DNA of 64,000 nucleotides, from contig OX459098.1 in NCBI GenBank assembly GCA_949775045.1, positions 11,690,741 through 11,754,740 on the forward strand, given 5' to 3'. Each line of letters begins with the position of its first letter. Position 1 is the stretch's first letter. Shown here one piece after another: positions 1 through 11,397 of the stretch. A model generated the notes under the pieces. It saw nothing but the letters and a program-made list of their open reading frames with translations, did not search any database and was not told the origin of the DNA. The position numbers and the translations under genes are program-made. Source of the stretch: Metridium senile (lineage: Eukaryota > Cnidaria > Anthozoa > Actiniaria > Metridiidae).

Positions 1-1036
1 GTAGCCGTTTTTGTCGAAAAATTTCTTGTATTTAGAAGTTACTGGAATACAAAATTGTCCTCAGTTTCTACATGTATATATTCTGCAGTTCTGATGGAGA
101 AAGAAAGCTAATTGTTTGGTGTTCTAGATTCTTCAGAGGATTAAGATGCGGCGAAGCTGTTGACACCGCGTCCGTGGTTCCCCGACTAAGTATTTTCCTT
201 ATAGCGCTTTTAAAGTTTGTTCTTAGGTATATTTTACAACGTTTGTATTTTACATTGTATTTTACAACGTTTGGTTAGAAACTTCAACTCTTTGATATGC
301 TTTTGTTGGCGTATAATCTTCGTTATCAATGTTTTGAGAACATTCGTGACTATATGTCAAAGGTCGTGTATAATGCGCTCCACTCCCTGAAAGACGATCG
401 CCATAAATTTTCGCGCCAAAAGTTTATCTCCCGATTCGATTTCCTGCAGGTGAAACAAGTCGAACTCGCCTTGCGGCTCGTAGCTCGTTTCGCGCTTCGC
501 GCTCAACTTACTGGCTCGCTTCGCTCGTTACTGTAACAAACTTCGCTCACTAGTCCTGTGATAAACGAGTTCGACTTGGGCAAGTCTACAAATTATGGTG
601 TTACAAATCACTAGCCGTTTTTTCATAATTTCAAGAAACACATTTATGTACTAAGCCTTTTTCACAAATCTGACAGATTAACAAACAATAACAATACTAA
701 AACTAACACGTCTCATTTTACACAATCATTAATTTATGAAAAGCTGAACATTTTCACATAGCACTGATTCTGTAATCACGAATCATGACAGTGAAAATCA
801 GTAAATCACAGGTCACAGGTGAGGATAATATCACGGATCACAACTGAAATTTTTTGCTTTTCACAAATCACATGCCAAATTTATTGTGAATCACTGATAA
901 CCTATTCCCCACCCTGAGCATATAGGAATTAACAAGCTTGTGTCAATATGATTTCAGTAGTTATTCAAATGCATGTAATTTCTCTCAGACTGTCTGATAT
1001 TGTAAGCATAATGTTATCAATTAAAAATAAAGATGA
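1..1036. other. Gene-poor stretch with degenerate repeats
   Basis: No convincing gene. Positions 460-540 are a CpG-rich low-complexity stretch with repeated cgcttcgc-type words, unlike the AT-rich surroundings. Positions 700-900 hold a loose repeat of aatcac/gatcac words. The short open frames here look like chance. Confidence 0.4.
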
Positions 1037-1060
1037 TTATATGCATTTGAAATGACTTAC

Positions 1061-1327
1061 ATGTGGTGCTTCGAAGTAGTGTAGATAACTTCTCTCTAGT
1101 CTAAAATATCTTGTAGACCATCCATAAAAAATATTGCGGTATTTCTTTAGATTGCCGTCTTTCTGCAACATCAAATACAGCTTAAGATACACATTATTGT
1201 AATGTTCATATTGTAAATTCAATATTAAAATGTTATTAGGATTGCTGGCTAGGATCATTTGAAGGCCAGGGTAAGCCGCTTCGGATAATACTTGGTTAAT
1301 GGCAATTTCCTTATTCAAATTTGTCAT
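1061..1327 (-). CDS. Possible 5' exon with start of a PH domain
   Basis: An 89-codon open stretch begins at an ATG at 1327 and ends at a good splice donor (gtaagt on the minus strand, plus positions 1055-1060). Its last 35 codons read KDGNLKKYRNIFYGWSTRYF followed by a leucine and LHYFE. This resembles the first two strands of lipid-binding PH domains of the CERT/FAPP/ORP type (G.L.K..N...GW..R.F.L....L.Y). A stop codon lies two codons upstream of the ATG. Two further short open segments with good splice signals lie upstream on the same strand: 1549-1569 (MSQPRLT then gtaagt) and 1405-1469 (acceptor ttttag, donor gtaagt). The splice phase from 1405 into this exon does not work with the ATG as drawn, so the 5' structure is unresolved. 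The rest of the gene would lie left of the window. Confidence 0.35.
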
Positions 1328-1569
1328 ATTTTAGAGAACAGATATTAAAATTATGCAAAATTTAAATTAGTTTTAAAGTTGTTATTTAAACTTCACTTAC
1401 TTACATATAAATTCTATCAAAGACATATTTTACAGTGTCAGCAAATCGCGTTTTATAAAGACAGAAGCTCTAAAATATAACAAGGTTCAAATAATCTAAA
1501 TTCCAGAATTATATGGAGAATATATTTGCTCTTACTATTTTTACTTACCGTTAGACGAGGCTGACTCAT

Positions 1570-2394
1570 GACATCTGAATACAGTTTAAAAAGGCTTTAA
1601 AAGAAGTTGGTTAGCAGCTTATCATTTTGCAATGCATTATTAAAATATCGTAGATGATTTATTTTGGACGGTGAAATCATTCACCTTCAAAATGTCGTAC
1701 TTTGTGGTGGAAAGCCGCTGGTCGTAGCAATATTTCCCAGAAGTCTGTGGGAGACTAATAGTCAGTTTTGCATTGTGGGAAGACGGAGTAATCGCGCCAT
1801 ATGAAAGGACATTAGTTGGAGGTAAGTGCTTTTGCTTTAGTGTATTTACATTGTTTGTATTATGAAAAATGTTTATAAAAGTTCCGTGATGTTGGTTTAT
1901 ATATTGTATAGTTGTTTTATTGCAAAATAGAAGCAGTAAACTTAAATATTTTCTCGGTTTTCAAACTGCAAGGACAGCTGCAACAGAGCTATTGTCCGTC
2001 ATCTTTCAATGAGAAGCTTCTATTCTTGATCATCTAATCCTACCTTCCTTTGCGAGTTACAGATATAGAATGCGTTTTATTGCCATCAAGTGGCAAATGT
2101 ACATACTCTACCGAATCTTATTAGCATGATTTTAATAGTTAGTTTCGCGGGTGTAAGAGAAGCGAAGAACTCAGGCTAGCTCTAGTATTTAATTCGAAGT
2201 GTCTCCGTAACCGGCAGCCTGTCAATGTTTTTCAAATACTCCATGACCGTCAGCCGATAATATTTAGGAAATTTCTCAAAATTCCTTGAATCTTTTACAT
2301 TCATATTACAATAATTTTATTTAGATGGCCAATATCTATTAATAATCTATTAATTATATTAATAATCTATTAATTTTTATAATATAGCTTAGAT
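1570..2394. other. Possible divergent promoter region, otherwise unassigned
   Basis: Positions 1690-1821 are more GC-rich and end in gtaagt on the plus strand at 1822. That is compatible with a non-coding first exon facing away from the minus-strand exons at 1061-1569. No open frame follows on the plus strand. I see nothing recognisable in 1830-2394. Confidence 0.2.
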
Positions 2395-2397
2395 AGT

Positions 2398-3770
2398 ACG
2401 TAAGCTCTGATTGGTTGATTCACTCAAAAAAAAGCTATGCTCTATTTCACCGGTAGAGACATGGTTTTTGATTGACAGCTCACAATTTTAATAAGACTAT
2501 TTCTGTAAGCTACTACATTTACTAAAAACGGTTATTAAAATGTAAAAAGACTTTCCATCTTAGGACCTTTCTGTTAACCTATAAAACCCTAAAGCCTACG
2601 GTGCAAGGACATGCAAACGCGACAAAAATCATAGACATGGTTTTGAAAATACGCCGCCTTTAGACAAACTGTAAAGTTGGAAGTCAAACGTTGAATTTGA
2701 TCAAAGCAAAAAAAAAAAAAAAAGGGAAACAGCGTTTCAAAGTGGCAATAATTTTTACTTCAGTTTATCCTTGAAATATGAAGATAATTTTTAAGATAAT
2801 TTCATAGTGAAGAAGTGAGATTTTTTTGCAATTGAACTTGATAAATCTTGAACAAATACATGTTTAATTTATCGACGGCAAAATATTATATTTTGTTTTA
2901 TAAAAACAAACAAACACACAATCAAGTACAGAATTATAAATGTGTTTTCTTGTTTTTTATTCTTCTAAATAAACCACATTTGAAAACACGCAATGTGAAC
3001 AAAGATAAAAAGGCAGATTTACAATTATCTTTCAATTGTCTCGTCAAAATGAAAACAGAAACTGATCAACTTTAAACCTGCAAACGTTTGATTAAAAGTA
3101 AATAAATACATATTTTCAGCAGCCTAAGCAATCTTGTAGATGTGGTCTGTGTTCTTTTTAACTTAAAAACGTTGTACACAACAAGCTTGTCTTGTTCAAA
3201 CTGTTTTTTTTCTCAGTACTCTCAGTGAATAAATTGCTGTCAGTCGGCTCGGCTTTCACCACTCAAATAAAGTTCAAATACGCTTGAATTGCTGTATATA
3301 TGTCAGTCTCATGCAAGAGTTCAGCTAAAGGTTTTTGTTTTTAGGCACAGAAGTCAGCCAAAGCTATATTTTAACGGTTTTTTGAGTAAAATTCCTTCTT
3401 TTTAGCTGGCAAAAAAAAACCGGGAAGAAAGTGAACAGCACCTTGGTCCCTTTTGGTCAAGATTGCTCAATAGTACACTGATTGTGATTGGTTCATTCGG
3501 CACTGGTGTTAGTTTTGAGAATTACAATTTTAATCAGCAAATAAAACTATGTTTTTACGGGAAAACCTGCATTGCTATATTATAAAAGCAATAGAAGCCA
3601 GTTCCTATGACTCTACCAGTGAAATAGAGCACTTGGGATGTTGTTAGAAACACTTGAAAAAGTTATAAAATCACTCGCTTTCAGCTCGTGATTTTATAAC
3701 TTTTCTAGTGTTTCTCCCAACATGCTCTATTTCACCGGTAGAGTCATAGGAACTGGCTTCTATTGCTTAA
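2398..3770. mobile_element. Foldback-type element, copy 1
   Basis: The left end (2402-2475) has gctctgattggttgattcac, a short A-run, then an imperfect palindrome centred on caccggtagaga. The right end is a hairpin of about 180 bp (3588-3766). The variable sequence of the left-end palindrome (tgctctatttcaccggtaga) reappears in both hairpin arms. The interior has no transposase frame; it holds A-runs and a small spurious open frame. A second element of the same architecture lies at 35160-36345. Exact ends and target duplication are not resolved, so the limits are approximate. Confidence 0.55.
3588..3766. repeat. Long hairpin, right end of foldback copy 1
   Basis: Arms of about 80 bp run inward from gcaatagaagccagttccta on the left and its reverse complement on the right. 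The apex is around tcgctttcagctc (about 3673-3685). The arms differ by a few substitutions and one short insertion (cttggga, left arm). Confidence 0.85.
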
Positions 3771-4348
3771 ATATTGCACAAATTCAATCTTTACAAATTT
3801 TCAAATGCGCATTAACCAATATCTATTAATGTGTTGGTACCTATTCTCAGGCACCAAAGCAAATGACACGTAAAAAATGATGCGATTCCGTTGTTTGGTA
3901 TTTTTTTACTTACCATGTAAATAATATTTGCTGTATTAGACACTTATATAAATATTTTTTGTGTTAAAATATTATTTCGCAAACAGACATTTGAGCGAAG
4001 TTTATTCGTGCACTCGGAGTAACTATTCTCAACGGAAAAAAACCCTGAAATAACATATAAAATACTTACAAATAACGCTTAGGGACCATTCAAATAACCT
4101 TTTATTCTTCGTAACATGTTTTGAGTAATCACATAATCCCCTCTATTAACCACTATGGTTATAGTTATCAACAGTTTGTGTAACTTCAGCTGAGGTTTCT
4201 AGTTACGTACTAGATGTATTGGATACTTCGCTCAACAACAAGCATTGGCATACGATCGTATTTAAATAATTTCGATATTTCCTTAGGCTACCATTGCCAA
4301 GGCGGATTGAAAAAAGACCGCTGTAAAATGTTAAGCGATTGTAAAATG
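3771..4348. other. No gene seen
   Basis: AT-rich spacer between the foldback element and the decayed minus-strand genes. I see no coding, RNA or repeat structure that I can support. Confidence 0.5.
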
Positions 4349-4690
4349 TCAATGACATCTAGAACAGGAAGGTCTGCAGTTTTGATGATACCACTGATTG
4401 CACCAGTCGCACTCGACCCAGTCTTCGCCATCTTCATCATTGCACTTGTTACAAACGTAGTGGATTCTTTCTTCTAGGTTGTTCTCTTTCCTTCTAAAGC
4501 TGCGCTTTTTTGCCGTCTTCTTTGCTACGTTCGTCTTCGATCCATGTTGTTTTCTTAAGAATTCTAAAACGTTGTTGACATCGTTTTTGTTGTGTTTGCT
4601 CTTCGATCTTTGTTTAATGTTGGCGATGTCTTTTAGGGTAATTATCTTTCCGGTACCCCTTTCCACTTTTTGTTGAAATATAATATAATA
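4349..4690 (-). pseudogene. MULE/ZSWIM-like fragment joined to a PHD finger
   Basis: The minus-strand frame starts with KVERGTGKIITLKDIANI. This matches the linker after the FAR1-like domain in ZSWIM/MULE proteins and is nearly the same as a segment at 8815-8865. It continues with NDVNNVLEFLRKQHGSKTNV, like the next part of that family, then a basic linker and a PHD-type zinc cluster (YVCNKCN..DGEDWVECDWCNQWYHQNC). In the family the transposase core would separate these parts, so this looks like an internally deleted remnant. The sequence changes at about 4685 (taatacctaggtaat), where the YqaJ unit begins. Confidence 0.5.
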
Positions 4691-6829
4691 CCTAGGTAAT
4701 TTCAAGATGATGGGTGGGTTGAAATATTTCATCGCTAGAATATGTGCAAGTTTTCATTCAAGTTTTCGAGAATTTACAGAGACATTTAGCAGAAAAATTC
4801 ACCAAAAGGGTGATAAAACGTTCACGTTCACACTCTCCATTCACTTCCAAATAAGTTAATCTTCCCAAATATGGATGAGCGTGCAAAGGAATGTCAATGT
4901 CGCAAGGACAAGGTCGCATTTTCTCCCACTCGACATGATGGTAAGATGGTAAGATGAAGGGCAGGAGATCTCTTGGAACCCTCTTTTCAAATATCTCGGG
5001 AGCGATGACTCTTTTCCACAAAGCTGTTAAGTTAATCAGTATGTCTGAGATCAACTGTTCATCTCTTTCAATCCTCTCAATCGAAACAGGCCCATCCTTA
5101 GCATACAATACAAAGTCACAAAACTCTCTCTCCGTCACAAGTAGCTGCATTTGTACTTGATAGTAGTAGTTATGTGTTTTCTTAAGAAGACATTGCTTGT
5201 CTTTAACATAGAAACACTGTCTATTCAAAACTTCTTTTGAAGCTGCATTACTGCCTTCTGATACAGATGTGATGATATTCTCTTTAAAAATCTTTAAAGA
5301 CTTGATTTCAATAAGCCCCTTTTGGCCTACCAAACCATCAGGCGAACATGCCAGCCAAGGGAACTTAGGGTTAACCCAGAGACCAGATTGGGCTACATGC
5401 AGCTTAGTTTGGTCTTGGTACTTCGAAATAGCCTCAGGTTCACATTCGAGTCCATAGGCCATCCAAACAGATTGATAGTTGGAAGAACCTAGTTCCAAAT
5501 ATGTGAGCTTATGAATTTCATACTTCTTATAGCTACATTGATCGACTTATCAAGAATAAGTCTACCAACTCTGTATGCTTCTAAGCATTTAGACGCTGTA
5601 AGTCTAAACCATCGCTCAGAATGCCAATGTTCACTTTTGCTTTGGGCTACTGTGTCGTGTATTTGCATGAGAGATGGTGGAGTGATGTTTTGGTGAAGGA
5701 TCGATAGTTGCTCTTCCAAGACAGATAAACCATTGAGTTGGTAGTCAGCATAAGTTGTTTTCAGCTGTGTTGTCCACATAGAAGTTTTCCCGGTTCAACT
5801 ACAATCATCTTTAATGTTTCTTATAAAACTATTAATATGTGATGTAGTAATGGTTCTGTACTGCAGTGGTTGTGGATCAAAGTCGATCACATTTACGCGG
5901 CTTTTTCTTCTCTTTGTAGGATATGAGGCTGAGGAAACTCTTTGGGGATTTTTCTTACGCTTTTTTCCCTTGTTCCAAGAACATTCTTTGCTGGTACACG
6001 GTGTCGACACAATGTAGCCATTTTTATTGACGTAGTCGCTGAGTTGTAGAAGAACGGCTACTATGTGACTACAACGACCAAGCTCAGAGACTTTGCACGG
6101 ATCGCATTTAGCATGTACTACTGCGCCACTTTTAGACGATAAAACGATCGTAACGTTATGAGGAAAATCGTTACGCATAGACGGCCAGACATGAGCGCGA
6201 AGAAAATAGTAGTCGTCGTTCTTATTATCTGTTATGTCGTGCACAAAGCCAGAGTCTACATATTTCCTTCCATTTTTTAAAGGGTTTATCAGTCATGTGT
6301 CCAAGTCCGATGTTCTCTTTGTCACTGTAGTCGTCGTCGTTGTCTTCGGTGTGAAATGCCGGTAGAGATTCTAAAGCGCAGTAGTGCATGTGGCCGTAGT
6401 TAAACTGTGACGGTATGTCGAACGAAGGCCATTTCTTCCATCCGGACGTCGGTACATAGGTATTTTTTGTATATTTTGTCTTCTTGTTTTGTCTACATTG
6501 TTAGACTGTGCTATTTTGGCCTCAAAACATTTCTCTCCATCAATACTGGGGTCAAGAACACAATGGTTTCCTGACGATATGCAACCATTGACCCGTATTA
6601 GTAGCTCATCACGTTTTCCTCCGAGTTTAAGACCTCTGCACTTTAGCCAGCGCTTTAGCTGCTCCACAGTATAGTTCTGTGGGTCACCTTCAAATCTAGA
6701 GCCAGGAACGTCGTCATTTTCATCGAGAATGACGTTTAAATTAGACAAAGAGGAAGAACTGTTCGCGCTCATCGCCATTCCATCACTATAAAACCTGGTT
6801 TGTTTGTCCGAATCGCGACAGGGGTCCAA
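4691..6829 (-). pseudogene. SAP-SWIM-YqaJ exonuclease gene, decayed
   Basis: Read 5' to 3' on the minus strand, this is one ancestral protein split by lesions. The N-terminus (from 6829) is serine-rich and then has a SAP motif (NYTVEQLKRWLKCRGLKLGG). After a frame change near 6450 it continues with GHMHYCALES. Another frame change near 6277 leads into a SWIM zinc finger (CDPCKVSELGRCSHIVAVLL, about 6060-6120). An in-frame TGA lies near 5783. The last part (4758-5498) is a YqaJ / lambda-exonuclease-like domain with ACSPDGLV, the E-x-K pair in GLIEIKSLK, and the Q-rich NYYYQVQMQL motif, so the nuclease active-site pattern is present. At least three frameshifts and one stop make it a pseudogene as it stands. 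The family is often found as an element-associated gene in cnidarians. A shortened copy of its 3' end lies at 11186-11397. Confidence 0.7.
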
Positions 6830-6857
6830 TTTCCGTGACGTAATAACTGCGCTGCGC

Positions 6858-7340
6858 TATTCAACTCTTTCAGAGTCTAGTAGAGGCTTGGCTGACCTCC
6901 TTGTTTGGAATACAACTGAGCGGCTCATCTCCTCACTTGAAAACAGCTTCTCCATCAGTTTAAGTGCACACTTGTGTGGCTCTTTCACTGGTGCCACCAC
7001 AGTGCATAGGTTCAATCCATCATAAATCTATGATAAATAAACAAAATAATATTTTAATTCTTTCCAAACATGAAATGGTTGCATAAGAAAATAAAACTTA
7101 TTCTAAAATGTGCTCTTTGCAATGTCATTATGCAACTGAATACTTTGGTTAACAAAAAGTTTAAATATATAATTTTGTATCAATGAAATTCAATGCAGGT
7201 TTCCAATTTTTCATTTTAGAGATATTTCCTTGAGTCATACGCTTTTACAATATTCGTGGAAAGGTAGTGGAAAGCAAGTTTTACCACAATTGTAAATTTT
7301 CTCATTGTGGTAATTAAGAGTACATACCACGGTGTGTTGT
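6858..7340 (-). pseudogene. BEN-like exon and flank, copy 1 of duplicated unit
   Basis: The minus strand reads LNLCTVVAPVKEPHKCALKL, then MEKLFSSEEMSRS and AKPLLDSERVE, then a stop. This resembles the C-terminal half of BEN domains (C..AL.LM..LFS.EE.......K..LD..RV). The segment with about 300 bp of flank recurs at 12097-12570 with few differences. Both copies lie upstream (in minus-strand sense) of the same YqaJ 3' segment, so they probably belong to one repeated unit. The BEN assignment is by eye. Confidence 0.45.
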
Positions 7341-7439
7341 TTTCATCATAACACTCACCATATCACAATATCGTGTCAGGTATCACTTGTATGTTGGTTT
7401 GGATGTGGCCAACATCTAATAGTTTTAACAGTTCCATTC

Positions 7440-7540
7440 AATGCCGAGACTACCAGGCCCGTAGCTAGGGGGTGCACAGGGAGCGTTCGCATCCCCCCAT
7501 GTGATGAAAAGGTCCGCTTTTTTAGGCAAATAATTTGATC
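7440..7540. repeat. Dispersed-repeat-like GC-rich end
   Basis: The segment around aggcccgtagctagggggtg followed by gggagcgttcgcatcccccc is GC-rich and partly palindromic. It resembles the ends of dispersed repeats common in invertebrate genomes. No partner end was found in the window. Confidence 0.3.
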
Positions 7541-7558
7541 TGATGATACTACGCTTCC

Positions 7559-8438
7559 CTATAAATATCGCTTCTCGATAAATTTGGCAAGCAGAAATCC
7601 CGGATATTCGCAAATGGCGGATATTCGGAGTTTATCGCACGAAACGGCGAAAGTTTCTTCAAATATCGCAATCCCCGGTTGGTATGGTTGGTCCACTTTT
7701 TGTAATTTTAGGGGCCTGACTACTTTAAGGGGCCTGACTACTTTAAGAGTTTTCTTGACGATGGATTCCAAAATTGTGCGATCTTTTTCGTTTGGCTTCA
7801 ACTTCTTAAAAGGCTGCAAAGAGTTAACTTCATTTTTCTTTCTTTTGGTTTTTAGTGTTCCAATGACGGTCACTTCAGCCCCTTTTGGACATCCACATTT
7901 TATCATTACGGGAGGCAGTTTTATGACAGCAAATTGTGAATAAATGCTTTCTTTGTCATCAATGCTTACATCACATTCTTGTTTTTCCATTTTTCTTTTT
8001 TTGATGTCTGAACTTGAGTCGGTACCTTTTGGAAGCAACTTTGCCTTTTCTACTCTATCTTTACTGTCAAACTTTTCACCATCGTTACCTTCCATGTTCT
8101 TCATCATGTTCTTCCTTTTCGTGATCTATAATTTTTCTTTTCAACGAAAACCTTTGCGGATTGATTTTCACATCTGGTATTCTGTCTTGGTTGTCACTAT
8201 CACTTTCACCATTGTCACCGTGTTCTTCCTTTGTTACTTTGCTTTTCAATCTTGATCCCTTATGGTTATTTCTCATTTCTTCTTTTTTGTCTTGGTTAAC
8301 TTGGTGGTCAGTTTCATTTGGATAGTTGTGATGCTTTTCATCTTTTTCTGATGTCAATGTTTCCATCTTTTGTTTCACCTGGCCACTTTTCTTATTTCCT
8401 TGTCCTTCAGATACACTAATGATTATTTCCTTACCCAA
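7559..8438 (-). pseudogene. C-terminal part of MULE/ZSWIM-like protein, frameshifted
   Basis: Two overlapping minus-strand frames (8438-8085 and 8107-7559) make one lysine- and glutamate-rich tail. The second contains IKLPPVMIKCGCPKGAEVTV and QPFKKLKPNEKDRTILESIV, a pattern I know from the C-terminal region of ZSWIM/MULE element proteins in cnidarians (LPPVMK.RGRPKG...). An 18-bp tandem duplication near 7710-7745 gives the doubled peptide VVRPLKVVRPLK. The frame break near 8100 and the missing transposase core (compare 8598-9310) indicate a remnant. Confidence 0.4.
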
Positions 8439-8597
8439 TTGCCAGTTTTCGACTATTATAATTAAATTATGATTTTTATATTACTTACTATTATACAAAT
8501 AAACAAGAAAAAAATATATCAACACATACACGTAACTAGATACTGAAACAAAAATAAAAATTAATATTAATATTATTGCCCTTTCTTAAAAATATAA

Positions 8598-9310
8598 TTA
8601 AAGAAACTGTATTGCTTTCTGCAATTTTTGCCATTTTTTCAAATGCTGAGGCCTATTTTTTGATTGTGCAGCTTTTCTTTCTATAATCTTAAAAGATTTC
8701 AAAAACAAGGCAAATATTCCTATGTTAGGGATTTTTTCATTTTCTCTTTTTTTGAATAAAATTAATTTAAATATTAAAATTACAAAGTTGATAGTTATAT
8801 CAACGACACCTAAGATGGTGATGTCTTTTAGGGTAATCATCTTTCCGCTACCCCTCTCCACTTTAGGTTGAAGAAGCTTGTGGTGTGCAAGATTCAAGGT
8901 GTCTAAGATCTCCTTTTTAACTCTTTTGAGACAGCTCTTTGTCTTGTCAAATATGCGTACAATTCCCTAGTCAAAGCATGATTGTGGTCTCCTTTAACCT
9001 CTACAACGTCCAAGTATTGTCCATCATCTGACAACAGAAGGCGCACTCTGAATGGGCACTCTTGATGAAAAGATTTTGTTTTCTTTGTTAGTTCTCTTGA
9101 ACTTTTGGGTTTTCCTGCAAACTTGCAGGCCAAGGTCAAGGAGTAGTATGTCAATGAGGGCTTTGCCAAAGCATCTTTTTTTAGAGAAAGTTTTTTGGCT
9201 GCCTTCAAAGTCCTCACATCCAATTTATTAAGCTGGCAAAAGCTGGAGTCTTCAAATCCACAGGAACCAAGTCTTGAATGACAGTTTATCAAACAATTAA
9301 CTTGTCGCAA
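8598..9310 (-). pseudogene. FAR1-like N-terminal domain of MULE/ZSWIM gene
   Basis: The frame at 9310-8903 reads LTYYSLTLACKFAG then HQECPFRVRLLLSDDGQYLD and VKGDHNHALTRELYAYLTRQ. This matches the FAR1/GCM-like zinc domain that opens ZSWIM1/3-type and MULE transposase-like proteins (C...CP..I.L.......V.....HNH). A one-base frame change near 8930 leads to KVERGSGKMITLKDI, the family linker also present at 4349-4690. The homology then stops and the frame becomes hydrophobic and AT-rich, so the transposase core is missing. The C-terminal part of such a protein follows at 7559-8438. Confidence 0.5.
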
Positions 9311-9365
9311 AATAGGATGGAGGGTAGGTGCCTAGTAGCAACTGGGCGATCAGCAAAGCAAGCAA

Positions 9366-9960
9366 TTAGCAAGAGGTAACCATGGTTTGAAGTAAACTCT
9401 GAGCCTGATTGTTGAGAATACTTCCAGCTAAGACGGATGGCGCTTCTCCGGTTGAAGTCGAAGGCGCGCTTGACGAAGGAGGCGTTCCGGCGGCCATTAC
9501 TGCGGATTGTACCATCAAGCTTAATGGCGCTCGTAGTACTTCGATGAGCGAAGCCACTAATTCCGGTGACGGCTGTACAATCGGGGACGACGTAGCCGTG
9601 GACGTAGATGTTGTCGTTGAAGGGTTCGATGAGGCGATTGGCAACGGACGGTCCTGGCTGTTTCTTGAATATCGAGGCATATTTTTTCTTCTTCAAGCGT
9701 CGAGAAAACGGCACCAAAATGCACCAAATTAACGTCGATTACGTAAATACTAATTGAAGACAATGATGTAACTAGTTGAGTTAAAAAACGAACTTGAAAG
9801 CCGCTAAAGGCGAGCAAAGCAATAGCAAAATTCCAAGCAACTAGCGACTGGCAAGCAACACACGAGGCAACTTTGGCAATATGCGCATGCGCATGTACAA
9901 GCTGTCCACCGCTGACTATAATTGACTCCAAGTTAACTTTGCTTATAAATAACCCCATAT
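9366..9960 (-). mobile_element. DIRS-like gag 5' fragment, copy 1
   Basis: The minus-strand frame 9680-9366 begins MPRYSRNSQDRPLPIASSNP and is serine/threonine/proline-rich with SPELVASLIEVL and NQAQSLL. The same N-terminus and 260 bp of upstream sequence recur at 27880-28437. It resembles the start of the DIRS-like gag at 21839-22267. The upstream part includes a TTTATAA-like box near the element edge and a perfect NRF-1-type palindrome tgcgcatgcgca (9882-9893). Similarity between the two copies stops at about 9392, so both are 5' fragments. Confidence 0.55.
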
Positions 9961-10400
9961 AAAGTGACACCATTATTTAGACTTAATGGATTTGAAAAAC
10001 TTCAAAACAAAATGAATAAACTGCTACCGGTAAGTATATAGTTCTGAAAAGTTTTTTTTTATGAATATGCTGCAGTTTACCAACGGTTACAATGTAATGC
10101 AACATATTAGCTATAAATGTAAAAAGGCCTTTTACTTCATATCAAGCTTTTACAAGTCAGGTAACCTTATTTTGGACAAATCCTCGCCTCCCCTTCCCCT
10201 ATATGTCGGGTAATATGTCAAGTTCCCGTGTATGTCAGGTAATCTTACTTTAAACTACCCCTCTCCCCTCCCCTCGCAGCTAAAAGTCAGGTGCCCCTAT
10301 TTGTCAGACGGCCCTATATGTCAGGTTAACTTACTTTTGCTTTTTAAAAAAAAAAAAAAAAAAAATTGTTGAAGAAAGCCATATAATAAATTTATTCAAT
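9961..10400. repeat. Degenerate short repeats, no gene
   Basis: Positions 10150-10330 contain several imperfect copies of a motif around tatatgtcaggtaa separated by C/T-rich runs, then a poly-A run at 10346-10365. No coding signal. Confidence 0.4.
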
Positions 10401-10401
10401 A

Positions 10402-10539
10402 AGATAGATTTCCGTGGGTTGCTGACGAAATAAACCCACAGGATGGTTGGGAGAAAACGAGAAAAGATCAGCTGATCAGTAAACTGAAAGCCGTTTATTT
10501 TGCTTACTGGGTTACTGGCAACCCACGGAAGTCTATCTT
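10402..10539. repeat. Short inverted-repeat element
   Basis: Inverted repeats of about 21 bp face each other: agatagatttccgtgggttg at the left and caacccacggaagtctatct at the right, one mismatch. The 138-bp interval has no coding capacity. This fits a small MITE, but no target duplication is evident. Confidence 0.55.
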
Positions 10540-10630
10540 TTAGCGCACACGTGGCTATTCAAATTGTGTCAGCCAACCAGAGCTCACATTATATATGTAT
10601 TAGATTGCAGAGACAGTTTACCAGCCAAAT

Positions 10631-11049
10631 CACAGGCAGCCCAACTAGTCGATCTGAGTATTTTTTTCAAAGCGAATAAAATATTACCGCGAGCTAAGCA
10701 AAAAGAGCTGATTAAAAAAGGATTTTTTGTTTGTTTGAACGCGCGGTTGGGCTTCTTGTGTCTTTGTTTGTCGTGTGGGATCGCACGTGACTTTCTTACT
10801 CACAACAGAAATCGAAGAGAGTTGAAAGAGTTCTATTTTGAGACTACCCTCTTCGGCACAGCATGACTTTAACGAAAAGACACAGGAATCCCATTTGCGC
10901 GCATTGAAACAAATTTACCACAGGAGGCCCGCTCTCACGCTCAAAGAATAACAAAAAACTTGTATTCAATATGGCGAGCAAGGAGCGTGTTAAAGAAGTA
11001 TTTTATTCACTTTAAAAAATCCTCATATCGAATAGTTGGGCTGCCTGTG
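10631..11049. mobile_element. Non-autonomous DNA transposon with 7-bp target duplication
   Basis: Inverted repeats of about 37 bp begin cacaggcagcccaactagtc at 10631 and end with the reverse complement at 11049; they differ at a few sites. The element is flanked by perfect 7-bp direct repeats gccaaat (10624-10630 and 11050-11056). The 419-bp interior has no transposase; the open frame crossing its left end is a chance frame. The superfamily is not assigned. Confidence 0.8.
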
Positions 11050-11185
11050 GCCAAATACAAATAATGACCACAGCTTTTCTGGTTGTTTCAGCCAATCAGC
11101 GTTAGAATTTATCTTATTATAAAACTTATTAACTTCGTCCCTGTGGTTTTATACTTTTGTGCTTCCTTTGTCAAAGAAAAGGTTT

Positions 11186-11397
11186 AATACCTAGGTAATT
11201 TCAAGATGGTGGGCGGGTTGAAATATTTCATCGCTAGAATAAGTTTTCATTCCAAAAATTTAGAAATTTAGCAGAAAAATTCACCAAAAGGGATCTCCAT
11301 TCACTTCCAAATAAGTTTATCTTCCCATATATGGATGAGCGTGCGAAGCAATGTCAATGTCGCAAGGACAAGGTCGCATTTTTTCCCACGCGACAGC
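11186..11397 (-). repeat. 3' piece of the YqaJ unit, copy 2
   Basis: This segment starts at taatacctaggtaatttcaa and is a close copy of 4685-4936, the 3' flank and last codons of the YqaJ-like gene, with internal deletions. It ends at about 11397 where similarity stops. With 12097-12570 it shows that a second, heavily deleted copy of the same unit lies here. Confidence 0.65.

Noticed and set aside
2848..3075. 75-codon open frame inside foldback copy 1
   Set aside because: Lysine/asparagine-rich as expected of AT-rich DNA; the second foldback element has no counterpart.
4758..5498. Phage or viral insertion because of the YqaJ exonuclease
   Set aside because: It is fused to SAP and SWIM domains in the manner of animal repeat genes, and no other phage or viral genes are nearby.
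10564..10866. 100-codon plus-strand open frame
   Set aside because: It crosses the end of the 7-bp-TSD element and has no recognisable motif; treated as chance.
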